Of a DNA stretch of 64,000 nucleotides, positions 9,427 through 21,598 are shown in pieces. How positions within the stretch are numbered: the stretch's first letter is position 1; each line of letters starts with the position of its first letter. The notes under the pieces are model-generated. The model saw only the letters and a list, made by a program, of their open reading frames with translations, was not told the origin of the DNA and did no database searches. Source of the DNA: Metapseudomonas resinovorans DSM 21078 (GTDB taxonomy: Bacteria > Pseudomonadota > Gammaproteobacteria > Pseudomonadales > Pseudomonadaceae). The stretch covers positions 1 to 64,000 of the forward strand of contig NZ_KE384031.1 of assembly GCF_000423545.1 (NCBI RefSeq), given 5' to 3'. Made by a program: the position numbers and the translations under genes.

Positions 9427-10554
9427 TCAGGCCGGGTCGCCCCACCCCACGGGATAGAGCAGCTCCTCTTTGTAGCCCGCCCAGACCCGCACGGCATCCG
9501 GGAAGGCTTCATCCAGGGCCGGATCACCACTGTCCACCAGCAACGGCCGCCCTTCCAGAGTGCCAAGCTTGCGTTTGGTGGCGACCACCCTCAGGTGATC
9601 CAGGCCGATGGCCCGCAGCACCCTGGGGCTGATCTGCTGGTTGCCCCGGCCGATGATGTGCCCCTGGCCGCCAATGGCAGTGACCAGCAACCGCGCCGGA
9701 TGACCGTCCACCAGCGCGAACAGCTGGCTTTCGGTCACGTCTCGGGCGATCACCACGCCATTCTCGACCACGTCGACGCCCAGCAGCGTGGTGTCCAGCC
9801 CCAGATTGGCTGCCAGGCCATGGAGGGTGGAGCCCGGCCCGAGCACATAGCGCACGCCCTCCTCCCAGCTGTCGTTCAGCCAGTCGGCCAGATCCACCAG
9901 CACCAGCTCTTCCGACTCCATTCCACCTTGCTTGACGTGCTGCATGAAGTGGCCTTCCTCGGGCACGGTCAGCTCGCCATACCAGCGCGCCGCGACCTTG
10001 CCGTCGCGCAGGGCCGCTTCGTCCAGGTCGCGCACCTCGCCACTGGCCAGACGCACCAGGCCACCCTCCACCAGGCGCCGCGCCAGTTCTCCGGCGGCGC
10101 GCGGGCTGATGGCATAGACGCCGGAGTGGATCTTCACGCCGGCGGGAATGCCCAGCACCGGCTGGCCTTCGCGCACTGCGGCGCTGACGTCCCGCGCCGT
10201 GCCGTCTCCACCGGCGAAGAGAATCAAGGCAACGCCGGCGTCCTGCAGGGCGTCGACAGCCTGCCGAGTGTCCTCTGCGCATGTCATGGGGCCGTCCAGA
10301 TGGCCTAGGACGCGGTGGTCGAAGCCCATTTCCGCCAACAGGTCGGCGCCCATCGGGCCAGGGAAGGTGAGGAACTGGATGCGCCCGACGAGCGGCAGCA
10401 GACATTCCAGGGCCAGGCGAGTGCGCGCAGCCGCACGGGGCTCCGCACCTCTGGCAATGGCCTCTGCGGCAACGCCGTCGCTACCCTTTAGCGCAGCCGG
10501 GCCGCCCAGACCGGCCAAGGGATTGATGATCAGGCCCATATGGAACAAGGACAT
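9427..10554 (-). CDS. ATP-NAD kinase-like protein (PA1572-like)
   Basis: 375 residues with the NAD-kinase/diacylglycerol-kinase fold: the N-terminal GLIINPLAGLGGPAALKGSD and the signature LILFAGGDGTARDV (GGDGT) binding nucleotide. The C-terminal half is longer than in canonical NadK and fits the ATP-NAD-kinase/AcoX-like family. The start at 10554 follows GAGG and gives the family N-terminus MSLFHMGLIINP. It is divergent from the PA1571-like small gene. The kinase fold is secure; the physiological substrate (NAD versus another metabolite) is not. Confidence 0.8.
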   Translation of the reverse strand: MSLFHMGLIINPLAGLGGPAALKGSDGVAAEAIARGAEPRAAARTRLALECLLPLVGRIQFLTFPGPMGADLLAEMGFDHRVLGHLDGPMTCAEDTRQAVDALQDAGVALILFAGGDGTARDVSAAVREGQPVLGIPAGVKIHSGVYAISPRAAGELARRLVEGGLVRLASGEVRDLDEAALRDGKVAARWYGELTVPEEGHFMQHVKQGGMESEELVLVDLADWLNDSWEEGVRYVLGPGSTLHGLAANLGLDTTLLGVDVVENGVVIARDVTESQLFALVDGHPARLLVTAIGGQGHIIGRGNQQISPRVLRAIGLDHLRVVATKRKLGTLEGRPLLVDSGDPALDEAFPDAVRVWAGYKEELLYPVGWGDPA

Positions 10555-10748
10555 GCTTACCTCGAACTGAACTGTCGCCCCGCACTGGGGGATCCACCTA
10601 CCACGACCAGGACATTCGCAGTTGGCATATTCGCTGCTAATGTTTCCTGGTCTTTCTTTATTTTCTGGCGCAACGTTGGCGCCAACTGTCACCGCGCTTT
10701 CATCTACCCTACCTAGACTGCGCGCACCACCTGAAGAGGAGACAGGCC

Positions 10749-10925
10749 ATGAGCTTGCACGACAGCACTTCCGATCGCCGCGTGATCCCGCTGCGCAATC
10801 CTCGTCCCGTGGGCGGCGCCGTCATCGACGCCCAGGGCCGTGAGATTCCGATCACCGAATCCATGATCCAGCGCGCCTGCCAGGAACTGCACAAGCAGTT
10901 GGAGTCCGAGCTGAAACAGGCTTGA
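10749..10925 (+). CDS. Small protein of the PA1571 type, 58 residues
   Basis: Short gene encoding MSLHDSTSDRRVIPLRNPRP and continuing with GGAVIDAQGREIPITESMIQ to a helical Gln/Glu-rich end. The GAVID-x-x-GREIPIT core matches my memory of a small Pseudomonas-specific family named after PA1571, and its location beside the PA1572-like kinase gene agrees. A good AGGAG precedes the ATG by 9 bases, codon usage is typical of the genome, and a hairpin terminator follows the stop. Soluble, no membrane segment; the C-terminal 25 residues could form an amphipathic helix. Function unknown. Confidence 0.8.
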   Translation: MSLHDSTSDRRVIPLRNPRPVGGAVIDAQGREIPITESMIQRACQELHKQLESELKQA

Positions 10926-10933
10926 GCGCCCCT

Positions 10934-10954
10934 GGCCCGGGGCAATTCCGGGCC
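10934..10954. terminator. Hairpin between the PA1571-like gene and pdxB
   Basis: GGCCCGG / CCGGGCC stem with a 7-nt loop and a short pyrimidine tail on the plus strand. It lies between convergent genes and may stop transcription from both sides. Confidence 0.6.
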
Positions 10955-10959
10955 TCTTC

Positions 10960-12102
10960 CTACACCAGTTCCGCGCCCAGCGCCCGGACGATTTCTGCCA
11001 ACCTGGGGGCTTCCCCCGTCAAACGCACCCGCAACCCGTCGATCTCCCGGCGCACCGGATAGTGCTTGCGCAGGGCATCGAAAGCAGCGCGTCGCTGCGC
11101 CTCGTCGCCCACCAGGCTGCGACGGAAATCCGCATCGTCGCGGCGCGGGTCGTACACCGCACGGCACAGGGTCGCCAGCGCCCAGTTCGGGTCGCAACTG
11201 GCATCCAGGGCCAGCTCCCCCAGCCAGGGGGTCGGTAGCAGCTCATCCAATTGCACATTTTCCGCCTGCCCACTGACCCGGCACCAGGCCTGGTAGATCT
11301 GCGCCGTGCCGCGCAACTTGCCGTCCAGGCTGTATCCGGCGATGTGCGGCGTGGCGATACGGCATAGGCGCGCCAGCTCCACGTCCGCCCGGGGCTCGCC
11401 TTCCCAGACATCCAGCACCGCGCGCACGTCCGTGCGCCGGCCAAGCAGCTCGCGCAGGGCCTGGTTGTCCACTACGGCACCGCGGCTGGCGTTGATCAGC
11501 CAGGCACCGGGGCGAAGCCGCGCAAGGCGACCGGCGTCCAGCAGGTGATGAGTCGGGTGCTCACCGCCGCTGTCCAGCGGCGTATGCAGGCTGATGGCGT
11601 CGCATTCGTGGAGGATGGTCGCGAGATCGACGAAGTCGCCCCCTTCGGCGGCCTGCCGCGGCGGATCGCACACCAGCACCCGCCACCCGAGACCACGCAG
11701 CACGTCCACCAGGCGCCCGCCCACCTGGCCGGCGCCCACTACGCCAAAGGTGCGCGAGCCGAGGTCCACGCCTTCATCCTCGGCCAGCACCAGCAGGCTT
11801 CCGAGCACATAGTCCACCACGCCGCGGGCGTTGCAACCGGGGGCGCTGGACCAGGCGATACCGGCCTCGGTGAAGTAATCGAGGTCCAGGTGATCGGTCC
11901 CGATCGTGCAGGTGCCGACAAAGCGCACCGGGCTGCCAGCCAGCAGCGCGCGATCGACGCGGGTCACCGAACGCACCAGGAGCAGATCAGCGTCTGCCAG
12001 CGCGGCAGCATCGATGGCGCGCCCCGGCAGACGGCGTATTTTCCCCAAGCCGCCAAAGAAGGCATCGACCAGGGGTATGTTTTCGTCGGCAACTATTTGC
12101 AT
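10960..12102 (-). CDS. pdxB: Erythronate-4-phosphate dehydrogenase
   Basis: 380 residues, the usual length for Pseudomonas PdxB. It oxidises 4-phosphoerythronate to 2-oxo-3-hydroxy-4-phosphobutanoate in the DXP-dependent pyridoxal 5'-phosphate pathway. It shows the D-2-hydroxyacid dehydrogenase layout: Rossmann motif [15 protein letters not shown], catalytic Arg in [11 protein letters not shown], Glu in DVWEGEP and His in [10 protein letters not shown], then the PdxB-specific C-terminal dimerisation domain. ATG 12102 gives the standard N-terminus [20 protein letters not shown]. Convergent with the PA1571-like gene and divergent from the MATE transporter. Confidence 0.95.
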   Translation of the reverse strand: MQIVADENIPLVDAFFGGLGKIRRLPGRAIDAAALADADLLLVRSVTRVDRALLAGSPVRFVGTCTIGTDHLDLDYFTEAGIAWSSAPGCNARGVVDYVLGSLLVLAEDEGVDLGSRTFGVVGAGQVGGRLVDVLRGLGWRVLVCDPPRQAAEGGDFVDLATILHECDAISLHTPLDSGGEHPTHHLLDAGRLARLRPGAWLINASRGAVVDNQALRELLGRRTDVRAVLDVWEGEPRADVELARLCRIATPHIAGYSLDGKLRGTAQIYQAWCRVSGQAENVQLDELLPTPWLGELALDASCDPNWALATLCRAVYDPRRDDADFRRSLVGDEAQRRAAFDALRKHYPVRREIDGLRVRLTGEAPRLAEIVRALGAELV

Positions 12103-12370
12103 GGCAGGCTCCGGCAGAGAGGCCGTCATTTTACGCAATCCCCTCGGCAGATGCCCGTATCACGGGCCGTCACCCCTCTTTTCTGACCAATGTGTCAGGG
12201 CGTAGACTAGGCGTCCCTCAGCCTCCACGTCCCGTTCCGCCGGCAGCCTCTGCTGCAAAGGCTGGGACCGTGCACCGTCGCGAGCCCGTCGCGACCAGGC
12301 AACGCCCAGATTCCCGACAGCCACCCTTTGCATGGACACCACCGGTACGCCCGGAGGATGACTTATCGAT

Positions 12371-13753
12371 ATGGAACTATCAGTGACCCAACCTCAAACC
12401 CGTTTCAGCCGCGCCAGCACGGAACTGCGCGCGCTGCTCAAGCTGGCGGCGCCGATCATGATCGCCCAGCTTTCCAACACCGCCATGGGTTTCGTCGACG
12501 CGGTGATGGCCGGCCGCGTCAGCCCCCGCGACCTGGCTGCCGTGGCGCTCGGCAACTCCATCTGGATTCCGGTGTTCCTGCTGATGACCGGCATCCTCCT
12601 TGCCACCACCGCCAAGGTCGCCGAGCGCTTTGGCGCCGGCAAACCGGACGAGATCGGCCCGCTGGTACGACAGGCCCTCTGGCTGGCGCTGGTGGTAGGA
12701 ATCTGCGGTGCCCTGCTGCTGATCAATGCGCGCCCCGTGCTGCAGCTGATGGGCGTGGACCCTGACCTGGTCGACCCGGCCATGGGCTACCTGCACGGCA
12801 TCGCCTTCGGTTTTCCGGCGGTGGCCCTCTACTATGTGCTGCGCTGCTTCAGCGACGGCCTGGGTCGTACCCGCCCGAGCATGGTGCTGGGCATCTGCGG
12901 CCTGCTGCTGAACATTCCGCTGAACTACATCCTGATCTACGGCCACCTGGGCATGCCCGCCCTGGGCGGCGTGGGCTGCGGCTGGGCCAGCGGGGCGGTG
13001 ATGTGGTTCATGCTGCTGGGCATGCTGAGCTGGGTAATCCGCGCCCCGGCCTACAAGCCAAGCCGGCTGTTCGGCCAGTTCGACAAACCGCAGTGGTCGA
13101 TGATCAAGCGCCTGCTTTCCATCGGCGGCCCCATCGGCATCGCCGTATTCGCCGAATCGAGCATTTTCGCCGTGATCGCGCTGCTGATCGGCGGCCTGGG
13201 CGCCACTGTGGTGGCCGGGCACCAGATCGCGCTCAACTTCAGCGCCCTGATCTTCATGATCCCATACGCCCTGGCGATGGCGGTCACCGTGCGCGTCGGC
13301 CAGGCGCTGGGCCGTGGCGAGCCGCGAGCCGCGCGCTTCGCCGCAGGTATTGGTATCGGCGCCGCACTGGCCTATGCGTGCTTGTCCGCCAGCCTGATGC
13401 TGCTGTTCCGCGAACCGATCGCGAAGATGTACTCGCCCGATCCGCAAGTGATCGCAGTGGCAGCCATGCTGATCGTCTACTCGGCGCTGTTCCAGTTCTC
13501 CGACGCCATCCAGGTAGCGGCCGCTGGCGCCCTGCGTGGCTACCAGGACACCCGCGCGACCATGGTCATCACCCTCTTTGCCTACTGGGGCATCGGCCTG
13601 CCAGTGGGTTATGCCCTCGGCCTGTCCGACTGGCTGGGCGAACCCAGCGGGCCCAAGGGGCTTTGGCAGGGGTTGGTGGTGGGCCTGACCTGTGCTGCGG
13701 TGCTGCTCAGCCTTAGACTGGCGCGCAGCGCACGGGCAAGGATTCGCCGCTGA
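12371..13753 (+). CDS. MATE-family multidrug efflux transporter (NorM/PmpM type)
   Basis: 460 residues with about 12 membrane helices in two homologous halves; MATE repeats begin at APIMIAQLSNTAMGFVDAVMAGRV and near RLLSIGGPIGIAVFAESSIF. The family exports cationic drugs using H+ or Na+ gradients; P. aeruginosa PmpM is an H+ antiporter of this type. A GGAGG element lies 12 bases before the ATG, a slightly long spacing. A strong hairpin terminator follows. No dedicated regulator is adjacent, so expression is probably from its own promoter in 12103-12370, where no clear hexamers were found. Confidence 0.88.
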   Translation: MELSVTQPQTRFSRASTELRALLKLAAPIMIAQLSNTAMGFVDAVMAGRVSPRDLAAVALGNSIWIPVFLLMTGILLATTAKVAERFGAGKPDEIGPLVRQALWLALVVGICGALLLINARPVLQLMGVDPDLVDPAMGYLHGIAFGFPAVALYYVLRCFSDGLGRTRPSMVLGICGLLLNIPLNYILIYGHLGMPALGGVGCGWASGAVMWFMLLGMLSWVIRAPAYKPSRLFGQFDKPQWSMIKRLLSIGGPIGIAVFAESSIFAVIALLIGGLGATVVAGHQIALNFSALIFMIPYALAMAVTVRVGQALGRGEPRAARFAAGIGIGAALAYACLSASLMLLFREPIAKMYSPDPQVIAVAAMLIVYSALFQFSDAIQVAAAGALRGYQDTRATMVITLFAYWGIGLPVGYALGLSDWLGEPSGPKGLWQGLVVGLTCAAVLLSLRLARSARARIRR

Positions 13754-13758
13754 CAAGA

Positions 13759-13783
13759 AGGGCCGCATCGAGCGGCCCTTTTT
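13759..13783 (+). terminator. Rho-independent terminator of the MATE gene
   Basis: Perfect 8-bp stem AGGGCCGC / GCGGCCCT with loop ATCGA and a run of five T, starting 5 bp after the stop codon. Confidence 0.92.
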
Positions 13784-13886
13784 CATTCACATCGGCGTAA
13801 GACCGGCCGGGGCCTCGCTGAACGCCAGGCCCCGGCTCTGCATGCGCGCCGGGGTCATGTTCGAGCCCGGGGCGAAGCAGAGGGCA

Positions 13887-14126
13887 TCAATCGGCTTTCT
13901 TGCGAATCCAGTAGAAGTAGGTGCCAGCCTCTTCCGACTGGTCCAGCAGTTCATGGCCAAGGAAGACACAGAACTTCGGGATGTCGCGGCGCGTGGAAGG
14001 GTCGGTGGCGATCACCTTGAGCAGGCCGCCGGCCGGCAGGTCGCGCACTTTGTTGTGCAGCATCATTACCGGTTCGGGGCAGTTCAGGCCGGTGGCGTCG
14101 AGGATGGCATCAGGCTGTTGGGACAT
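13887..14126 (-). CDS. tusA: Sulfur carrier protein TusA
   Basis: 79 residues of the SirA/TusA/YedF family. The signature [20 protein letters not shown] contains the single active-site Cys that accepts persulfide sulfur from the cysteine desulfurase and passes it on for mnm5s2U tRNA thiolation and molybdenum cofactor synthesis. The conserved second half, [18 protein letters not shown], is present. ATG 14126 gives the family start [11 protein letters not shown]; a longer frame upstream has no support. Convergent with the MATE gene and divergent from the lipoprotein hydrolase. Confidence 0.93.
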   Translation of the reverse strand: MSQQPDAILDATGLNCPEPVMMLHNKVRDLPAGGLLKVIATDPSTRRDIPKFCVFLGHELLDQSEEAGTYFYWIRKKAD

Positions 14127-14272
14127 AAGGCACTCCAAAAACTGGCGGCTATTGTGGCGCAAAGCCGAGTCTCCGCCCAGCCTTGCCACGCGTGCAGCGA
14201 CGTCCGGCCACAGCACCACACAACCTTGGATGGGCGCGCCTGGCCAGCTCGCTTGGGCAAGCTGGACGGAAC

Positions 14273-15838
14273 ATGACCGCCAGCGAAAATCCGATGCGCC
14301 TCACCAGTCTGCTTCTCATTCTTCTCCTGCTGGGCGGCTGCGCTGCCCGCGAGCAGCTTCCCGACTACAGCACCCTCGCCGACCGCGCGCTGCCTGCGAC
14401 CCACTTCGAGACAGTGATCACCGCCCGGGACGGCACCCGGCTTTCCGCCACCGTCTTCCAGCCGGCACTGAAGCCCGGCGAGCAAGCCCCCCTGGTCGTT
14501 CACACCCACGGCTGGGGCGGCTGGCGAGTGACCGGGCCGGATGGCTTCTACGGCCAGCAGATGATGTCCGGGCGAGCCGCGCTCAAGGCCTGGCAGGCCG
14601 GTTTCTGGGTGATCAGCTACGACCAGCGCGGTTGGGGCGGCAGCGACGGCAACATTGAGATGATGGACCCGCGCTACGAAGTGCAAGACGCCCTGGCGGT
14701 AATCGACTGGGCTGCCGCCCACCTGCCGCGACTGACCATGGACGGCCCCGGCGATCCGCGTGTCGGCATGCTCGGCGAAAGCTATGGCGGCGCCGTGCAG
14801 TTGCTGGCGTCGGCCGAAGACCCACGCATCGACGCCATAGTGCCCATCGCTACCTGGTACGACCTGTCCGAGGCCCTCGCCCCGGGCGGACGCATGAAAG
14901 TCGGCTGGACTGGCGTACTGCTGGGCCTCGGCATTGCCACCGGCTACGACCTGGGCAAGTTCACCCAGGCGTCCTATCTGAAAAGCGCCGGCGGCGAAAT
15001 GACGCCCGACGTGCAGGCCGAACTCAAGTCCCACAGCCTTGCCAACTACTGCCAACGCGGCCAGCGCCCGCACGCAGACGCACTGCTGATCCAGGGCCTG
15101 CGCGACACCCTGTTCCCCCTCGACCAGGGGCTGGCCATTCGCGACTGCCTGGATCAGGGCAACGCCGATGTGCGCCTCCTGGGCATGCAGGGTGGGCATA
15201 TCCTGCCGCCGCCCCTGCAGCACTGGAGCGGCCTGCCACCCTTCAACAACGAGCCCGTGCTGCATTGCGGTGACCGCGCCATCAATCTCTACCAGGCGGT
15301 GGTCGCCTGGTACGAGGACAAGCTGCGCGGCCGGTCCGGCGTCGCCGACAGCGTGCCGGACCTTTGCCTCAGCCTCGACCTGGATCACGGCCTGATGCTG
15401 CAACAGCCCCCGCAGATGGACGCGCCACAGCCTCTGCCGGAGACGCGCATTCGCCCGCTGACCAGCGGATGGCTCAGCCCTTCCCGCTTCATCCCGCTGC
15501 GCCAGGTCGACAACGCCAGTGGACTGGTGGGTACCGCCCAGCTGCAGTTGCAGCGCGACGCCAACGCACCGCTGCTGTTCGCCTCCCTGGCAGTGCGCCG
15601 CGCCGGAGGCCGCATCGAAGTGCTCAGCGAACAGGTCACCCCACTCAACGCCCGCCAGGTTGAGCTGGCAGCCGTCAGCGCCCTGCTCCAGCCCGGCGAT
15701 GAGCTGGGCCTGAAAGTCAGCGGCTTCAGTGGCCAGTACCTGTTCAACAGTTCTTGGAGCCCACAGTCGACCACGCTCAAGGGGGAGGTCCGCCTGCCGT
15801 CGTTGATCCCCCTGGAGACGCCACTGGCCAGCCAGTGA
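14273..15838 (+). CDS. Lipoprotein alpha/beta hydrolase, CocE/NonD-like
   Basis: 521 residues. The N-terminus [19 protein letters not shown] is a type-II signal peptide with lipobox LGGC, so the enzyme should be a periplasm-facing lipoprotein. The alpha/beta hydrolase core has the oxyanion region [10 protein letters not shown], nucleophile elbow GESYGGAVQ and catalytic His in [12 protein letters not shown]-terminal beta-rich region (~residues 400-515) resembles the jelly-roll of CocE/X-prolyl dipeptidyl peptidase relatives. GGACGGA precedes ATG 14273; ATG 14294 is an alternative start. The substrate is unknown: ester or peptide hydrolysis are both possible. Confidence 0.78.
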   Translation: MTASENPMRLTSLLLILLLLGGCAAREQLPDYSTLADRALPATHFETVITARDGTRLSATVFQPALKPGEQAPLVVHTHGWGGWRVTGPDGFYGQQMMSGRAALKAWQAGFWVISYDQRGWGGSDGNIEMMDPRYEVQDALAVIDWAAAHLPRLTMDGPGDPRVGMLGESYGGAVQLLASAEDPRIDAIVPIATWYDLSEALAPGGRMKVGWTGVLLGLGIATGYDLGKFTQASYLKSAGGEMTPDVQAELKSHSLANYCQRGQRPHADALLIQGLRDTLFPLDQGLAIRDCLDQGNADVRLLGMQGGHILPPPLQHWSGLPPFNNEPVLHCGDRAINLYQAVVAWYEDKLRGRSGVADSVPDLCLSLDLDHGLMLQQPPQMDAPQPLPETRIRPLTSGWLSPSRFIPLRQVDNASGLVGTAQLQLQRDANAPLLFASLAVRRAGGRIEVLSEQVTPLNARQVELAAVSALLQPGDELGLKVSGFSGQYLFNSSWSPQSTTLKGEVRLPSLIPLETPLASQ

Positions 15839-15877
15839 GCGGCGGCGCAGCATGAGGTTTTCCCAGTGGAGCGGGCC

Positions 15878-16048
15878 ATGTCCGAAGCCCCCGAGCGCAG
15901 CTGGTGCGTCAAGCGACTGGATGACAACGGCAACGAGTTCGTCCTGCGCGACGGCCTGACCCGGGCAGAAGCCGAGCGCCTGGTAGCGGAGTACCAGGCG
16001 CGTGGACACAAGCAGAGTTACTGGGTGGAGCGAGTGCCGGTGCTATAG
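15878..16048 (+). CDS. Small conserved hypothetical protein, 56 residues
   Basis: Encodes MSEAPERSWCVKRLDDNGNE and then a helical LTRAEAERLVAEYQARGHKQ segment ending with SYWVERVPVL. The Asp-Gly-rich strand followed by an AEAE helix and a YWV strand looks like a compact beta-alpha-beta fold, similar in feel to SPOR-type modules, but I cannot assign a family. GGAG lies 9 bases before the chosen ATG; an in-frame ATG at 15866 is the alternative. The last six bases overlap the end of convergent rlmM, so the two mRNAs are complementary at their 3' ends. Confidence 0.65.
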   Translation: MSEAPERSWCVKRLDDNGNEFVLRDGLTRAEAERLVAEYQARGHKQSYWVERVPVL

Positions 16049-17092
16049 CCTGCGCAGATGGCAGGTCACTTCCTCGCGGTCGTGATAGAGCTGCTTGCAG
16101 CCGATAAAGACCTTCAGCCCACGCCCTTTCAGGCCGTCGTCAATGCGCGCCAGCAGCTTCCGCACTTCGGCGTAGCGCTGCTTCATCGGCAGCTTGAGAT
16201 TGACCACCGCTTCCTGGCACCAGCCTTCACCCAGCCAGGTCTCGATCATCGCGGCAGTGCGCGCAGGCTTCTCGACGATGTCGCACACCATCCAGTTCAC
16301 CGGCCGGCGCGGCTTGAAGGTGAAACCGTCGGCACGCTGGTGTTCGACGAAGCCGGAATACATCAGGCTCTCCGCCATGGGGCCGTTGTCGACGGCGGTG
16401 ACCTTGATCTCCCGCTGCACCAGCTGCCAGGTCCAGCCACCGGGGGCCGCGCCCAGATCCACTGCAGTCATGCCCGGCGCCAGGCGCTTGTCCCAGTCGG
16501 CGCGGGGGATGAAGTGGTGCCAGGCCTCTTCCAGCTTGAGGGTCGAGCGGCTCGGCGCTTCGCGGGGGAACTTCAGACGTGGGATGCCCATGGGCCAGAG
16601 CGCCGAATTGTTGGACTCGGCCATGCCGACGAACGCCTGTCGGCCACTGCGGAAGGTCAGCAACAGGCGCGGCAGTTGCGCGTCGTCCTTGAGCTTGCCG
16701 GCCTTGATCAGGGCGCTGCGCAGCGGCTTCTCGAACTTGCGGCAGAAGGTGGACAGCTCCTTGCCTTCGTTGGTGTCCAGCACCTCCAGCCAGAGGCTGC
16801 CGCACACCGGGTAGCCGGCCAGTGCCTCCAACAGCACGCCGATGCGGTCGGATTCCGGCAGCTCGACGAATTCGCCGCGGGCCCACTGGCGCGGAAAGAT
16901 CAACTGACTGAAACGCACCTTGCGCATCAACCGCTCGGCGCCGCCGGGCTCACTGCAGACGAACTCGGCGCAGGCGCTATGGGGTTTGGCCTTGGAATAA
17001 CCCGCCACATCAAGATGGGCGGCGTGCTCGGCGATTTCGGCACAGACCTCACCCTCGAAACCGGGGCGGCAGTGCAACAGCAAGGTGTTCAT
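16043..17092 (-). CDS. rlmM: 23S rRNA C2498 2'-O-ribose methyltransferase RlmM
   Basis: 349 residues, typical for RlmM/YgdE. An N-terminal THUMP-like region (MNTLLLHCRPGFEGEVCAEI) precedes a Rossmann methyltransferase domain with SAM motif TAVDLGAAPGGWTWQL, the MVCDIVEKP strand and a conserved KLPMKQRY element. It methylates C2498 in the peptidyl-transferase centre. The start at 17092 gives the family N-terminus and removes a poor 13-residue extension. Divergent from acnA, as I recall for PA1562-PA1563. Confidence 0.93.
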   Translation of the reverse strand: MNTLLLHCRPGFEGEVCAEIAEHAAHLDVAGYSKAKPHSACAEFVCSEPGGAERLMRKVRFSQLIFPRQWARGEFVELPESDRIGVLLEALAGYPVCGSLWLEVLDTNEGKELSTFCRKFEKPLRSALIKAGKLKDDAQLPRLLLTFRSGRQAFVGMAESNNSALWPMGIPRLKFPREAPSRSTLKLEEAWHHFIPRADWDKRLAPGMTAVDLGAAPGGWTWQLVQREIKVTAVDNGPMAESLMYSGFVEHQRADGFTFKPRRPVNWMVCDIVEKPARTAAMIETWLGEGWCQEAVVNLKLPMKQRYAEVRKLLARIDDGLKGRGLKVFIGCKQLYHDREEVTCHLRRL

Positions 17093-17306
17093 CGGGTGGG
17101 CTCCTCCTGGGCGCGCACTATAGTTGCGCAACGCCCGTTTTCACACAGGAAAGGAAGGAAATTCCTACAGCCGGATAGCTTCATCCGGGGAGCCCGGCCC
17201 GCCCTGCCGGTCGGCTGACATGGCAGGACCCGCCAAGCGGGGCTAGGGTTTTAGCTTCCGTACGCGCAGCCGGCCCATGCCGTGTGGGCCTCAAGGAGAT
17301 ATCTCG

Positions 17307-19997
<2,691 letters not shown>

Positions 19998-20004
19998 CCT
20001 CCCG

Positions 20005-20034
20005 GCGCGGCCTGCGGAAAAGCGCAGGCCGCGC
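20005..20034. terminator. GC-rich hairpin between acnA and algA
   Basis: Perfect 12-bp stem GCGCGGCCTGCG / CGCAGGCCGCGC with loop GAAAAG between convergent acnA and algA. There is no T tract, so it may work as a 3'-end stabiliser or Rho-assisted stop for both transcripts. Confidence 0.65.
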
Positions 20035-20048
20035 GACGTGACACGCAC

Positions 20049-21494
20049 TCAGCCCTTCACCAGGCCCAGGTCCTGGGCGCTGCGGCCGTAGACATCCTCC
20101 AATCGCTCGATATCGTCCTCGCCCAGGTAGCTGCCGGACTGGACCTCGATGATTTCCAGCGGAATCTTGCCGGGGTTGGCCAGGCGGTGGATCGAGGCGA
20201 TGGGGATGTAGGTGGACTGGTTTTCAGTGAGCAGGAAGGTCTTGTCGTCACAGGTCACCCGTGCGGTACCGGACACCACTATCCAGTGCTCGGCGCGGTG
20301 GTGGTGCATCTGCAGCGAGAGCTGCGCCCCCGGTTTTACGGTGATGTGCTTGACCTGGTGACGGGAACCCGAGTCCACCGAGTCGTAGCCGCCCCAGGGA
20401 CGGTAGACCTGACAGTGGCTCTGGGTTTCCTGGCGGCCACGGGCGTCCAGTGCACCGACCAGTTTCTTCACCTCTTGCACCTTGTCCTTGTGGGCGATCA
20501 TCACCGCGTCACGGGTTTCCACCACGACCACGTCCTCCAGGCCCAGCAGCGTGACCAGCTTGGAGTTGCCGTGGACATAGCAATTGCGGCTGTCATGGGT
20601 GAGCACATCGCCCTTGAGCACGTTGCCATCGTCGTCCTTGGCGTGGACTTCCCAGAGGGACGACCAGCTGCCCACGTCGTTCCAGCCAGCGGCGAGCGGC
20701 ACCACGCAGGCCCGGGAGGTCCTTTCCATCACGGCATAGTCGATGGAGTTCTCCGGGCAGCACTCGAAGGTGCCTGCATCGATACGCAACAGGTCGCGCT
20801 CGACCTTGCTGCGCTCGAGCGCCAGCACGCAGGTGTCGTAGATGTCCGGCTCATGGTTGCGCAGCTCGTCCAGGTAGCGACTGGCGCGGAACAGGAACAT
20901 GCCGCTGTTCCAGTAATAGCCACCGCTACGCACGAACTCGGCGGCGCGGCCGCTGTCCGGTTTTTCGACGAATTGCTCGACCCGGTACGCCCCGGGAGCC
21001 AGCTCCGGCCCCTCTTCGCCACGCGCGGCCTTGATGTAGCCGAAACCGGTCTCGGGGCGTTCGGCGGGAATGCCGAACAGCACCATCTCGCCGTCCTCCG
21101 CCGCCGCCCGGCCGATCTCCAGGGCCTGGCGCAACCCGCCCTCGTCTGTAATCACGTGGTCGGCCGGCAGCACCAGCAGCAGTTCATCGCGGCCCTCGGC
21201 GAGCATCCGCAGGGCGGCAATGGCCACTGCCGGTGCCGTGTTGCGGCCGAAAGGCTCCAGCAGGATGCGCTGGGCGGTCATGCCGATGCCGGCCAACTGC
21301 TCGTTGACGATGAAGCGGTGCTCCTGGTTGCACACGATGATCGGTCGCTCGATGCCCTCGCCCCCGAGGCGCTGCATGGTCTGCTGGAACAGCGTGTGCT
21401 CACCGGCCAGGGCCAGGAACTGTTTGGGGTACAGCTTGCGCGACAGCGGCCAGAGTCGCGAACCACTGCCACCGGACAAAATCACTGGAATCAT
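20049..21494 (-). CDS. algA: Mannose-6-phosphate isomerase / mannose-1-phosphate guanylyltransferase
   Basis: 481-residue bifunctional enzyme supplying GDP-mannose, substrate of AlgD. The N-terminal nucleotidyltransferase has GGSGSRLWPLSRKLYPKQFL (residues ~8-27) and VEKPDSGRA; the C-terminal cupin isomerase domain has QLSLQMHHHRAEHWIVVSG with metal-binding His residues. The start at 21494 follows GAGAGGAGAG and gives the canonical MIPVILSGGSGSRLW. It is the last gene of the alginate operon, as in other pseudomonads, but it follows algL directly with a 104-bp gap where algI, algJ and algF would normally lie. Confidence 0.96.
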   Translation of the reverse strand: MIPVILSGGSGSRLWPLSRKLYPKQFLALAGEHTLFQQTMQRLGGEGIERPIIVCNQEHRFIVNEQLAGIGMTAQRILLEPFGRNTAPAVAIAALRMLAEGRDELLLVLPADHVITDEGGLRQALEIGRAAAEDGEMVLFGIPAERPETGFGYIKAARGEEGPELAPGAYRVEQFVEKPDSGRAAEFVRSGGYYWNSGMFLFRASRYLDELRNHEPDIYDTCVLALERSKVERDLLRIDAGTFECCPENSIDYAVMERTSRACVVPLAAGWNDVGSWSSLWEVHAKDDDGNVLKGDVLTHDSRNCYVHGNSKLVTLLGLEDVVVVETRDAVMIAHKDKVQEVKKLVGALDARGRQETQSHCQVYRPWGGYDSVDSGSRHQVKHITVKPGAQLSLQMHHHRAEHWIVVSGTARVTCDDKTFLLTENQSTYIPIASIHRLANPGKIPLEIIEVQSGSYLGEDDIERLEDVYGRSAQDLGLVKG

Positions 21495-21566
21495 GCCTGC
21501 TCTCCTCTCAACCCTCGAATCCACCTGGACCGCGCCGTCTTCCCGACGACCGGCCGGATCAAGCCT

Positions 21567-21585
21567 CCGGCACGTCCTGTGCCGG
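21567..21585. repeat. Stem-loop in the algL-algA gap
   Basis: CCGGCAC / GTGCCGG perfect 7-bp stem with a 5-nt loop in the 104-bp gap that replaces algI-algJ-algF. It could be an attenuator or processing site uncoupling algA from the rest of the operon, or a remnant at the deletion junction. No T tract follows on the minus strand. Confidence 0.5.
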
Positions 21586-21598
21586 GGAAACGCATGCG

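Noticed and set aside
10675-10686. GTTGGCGCCAAC palindrome before the PA1571-like gene
   Set aside because: 12-bp perfect palindrome, but such short GC palindromes are expected by chance and no repressor is linked to it.
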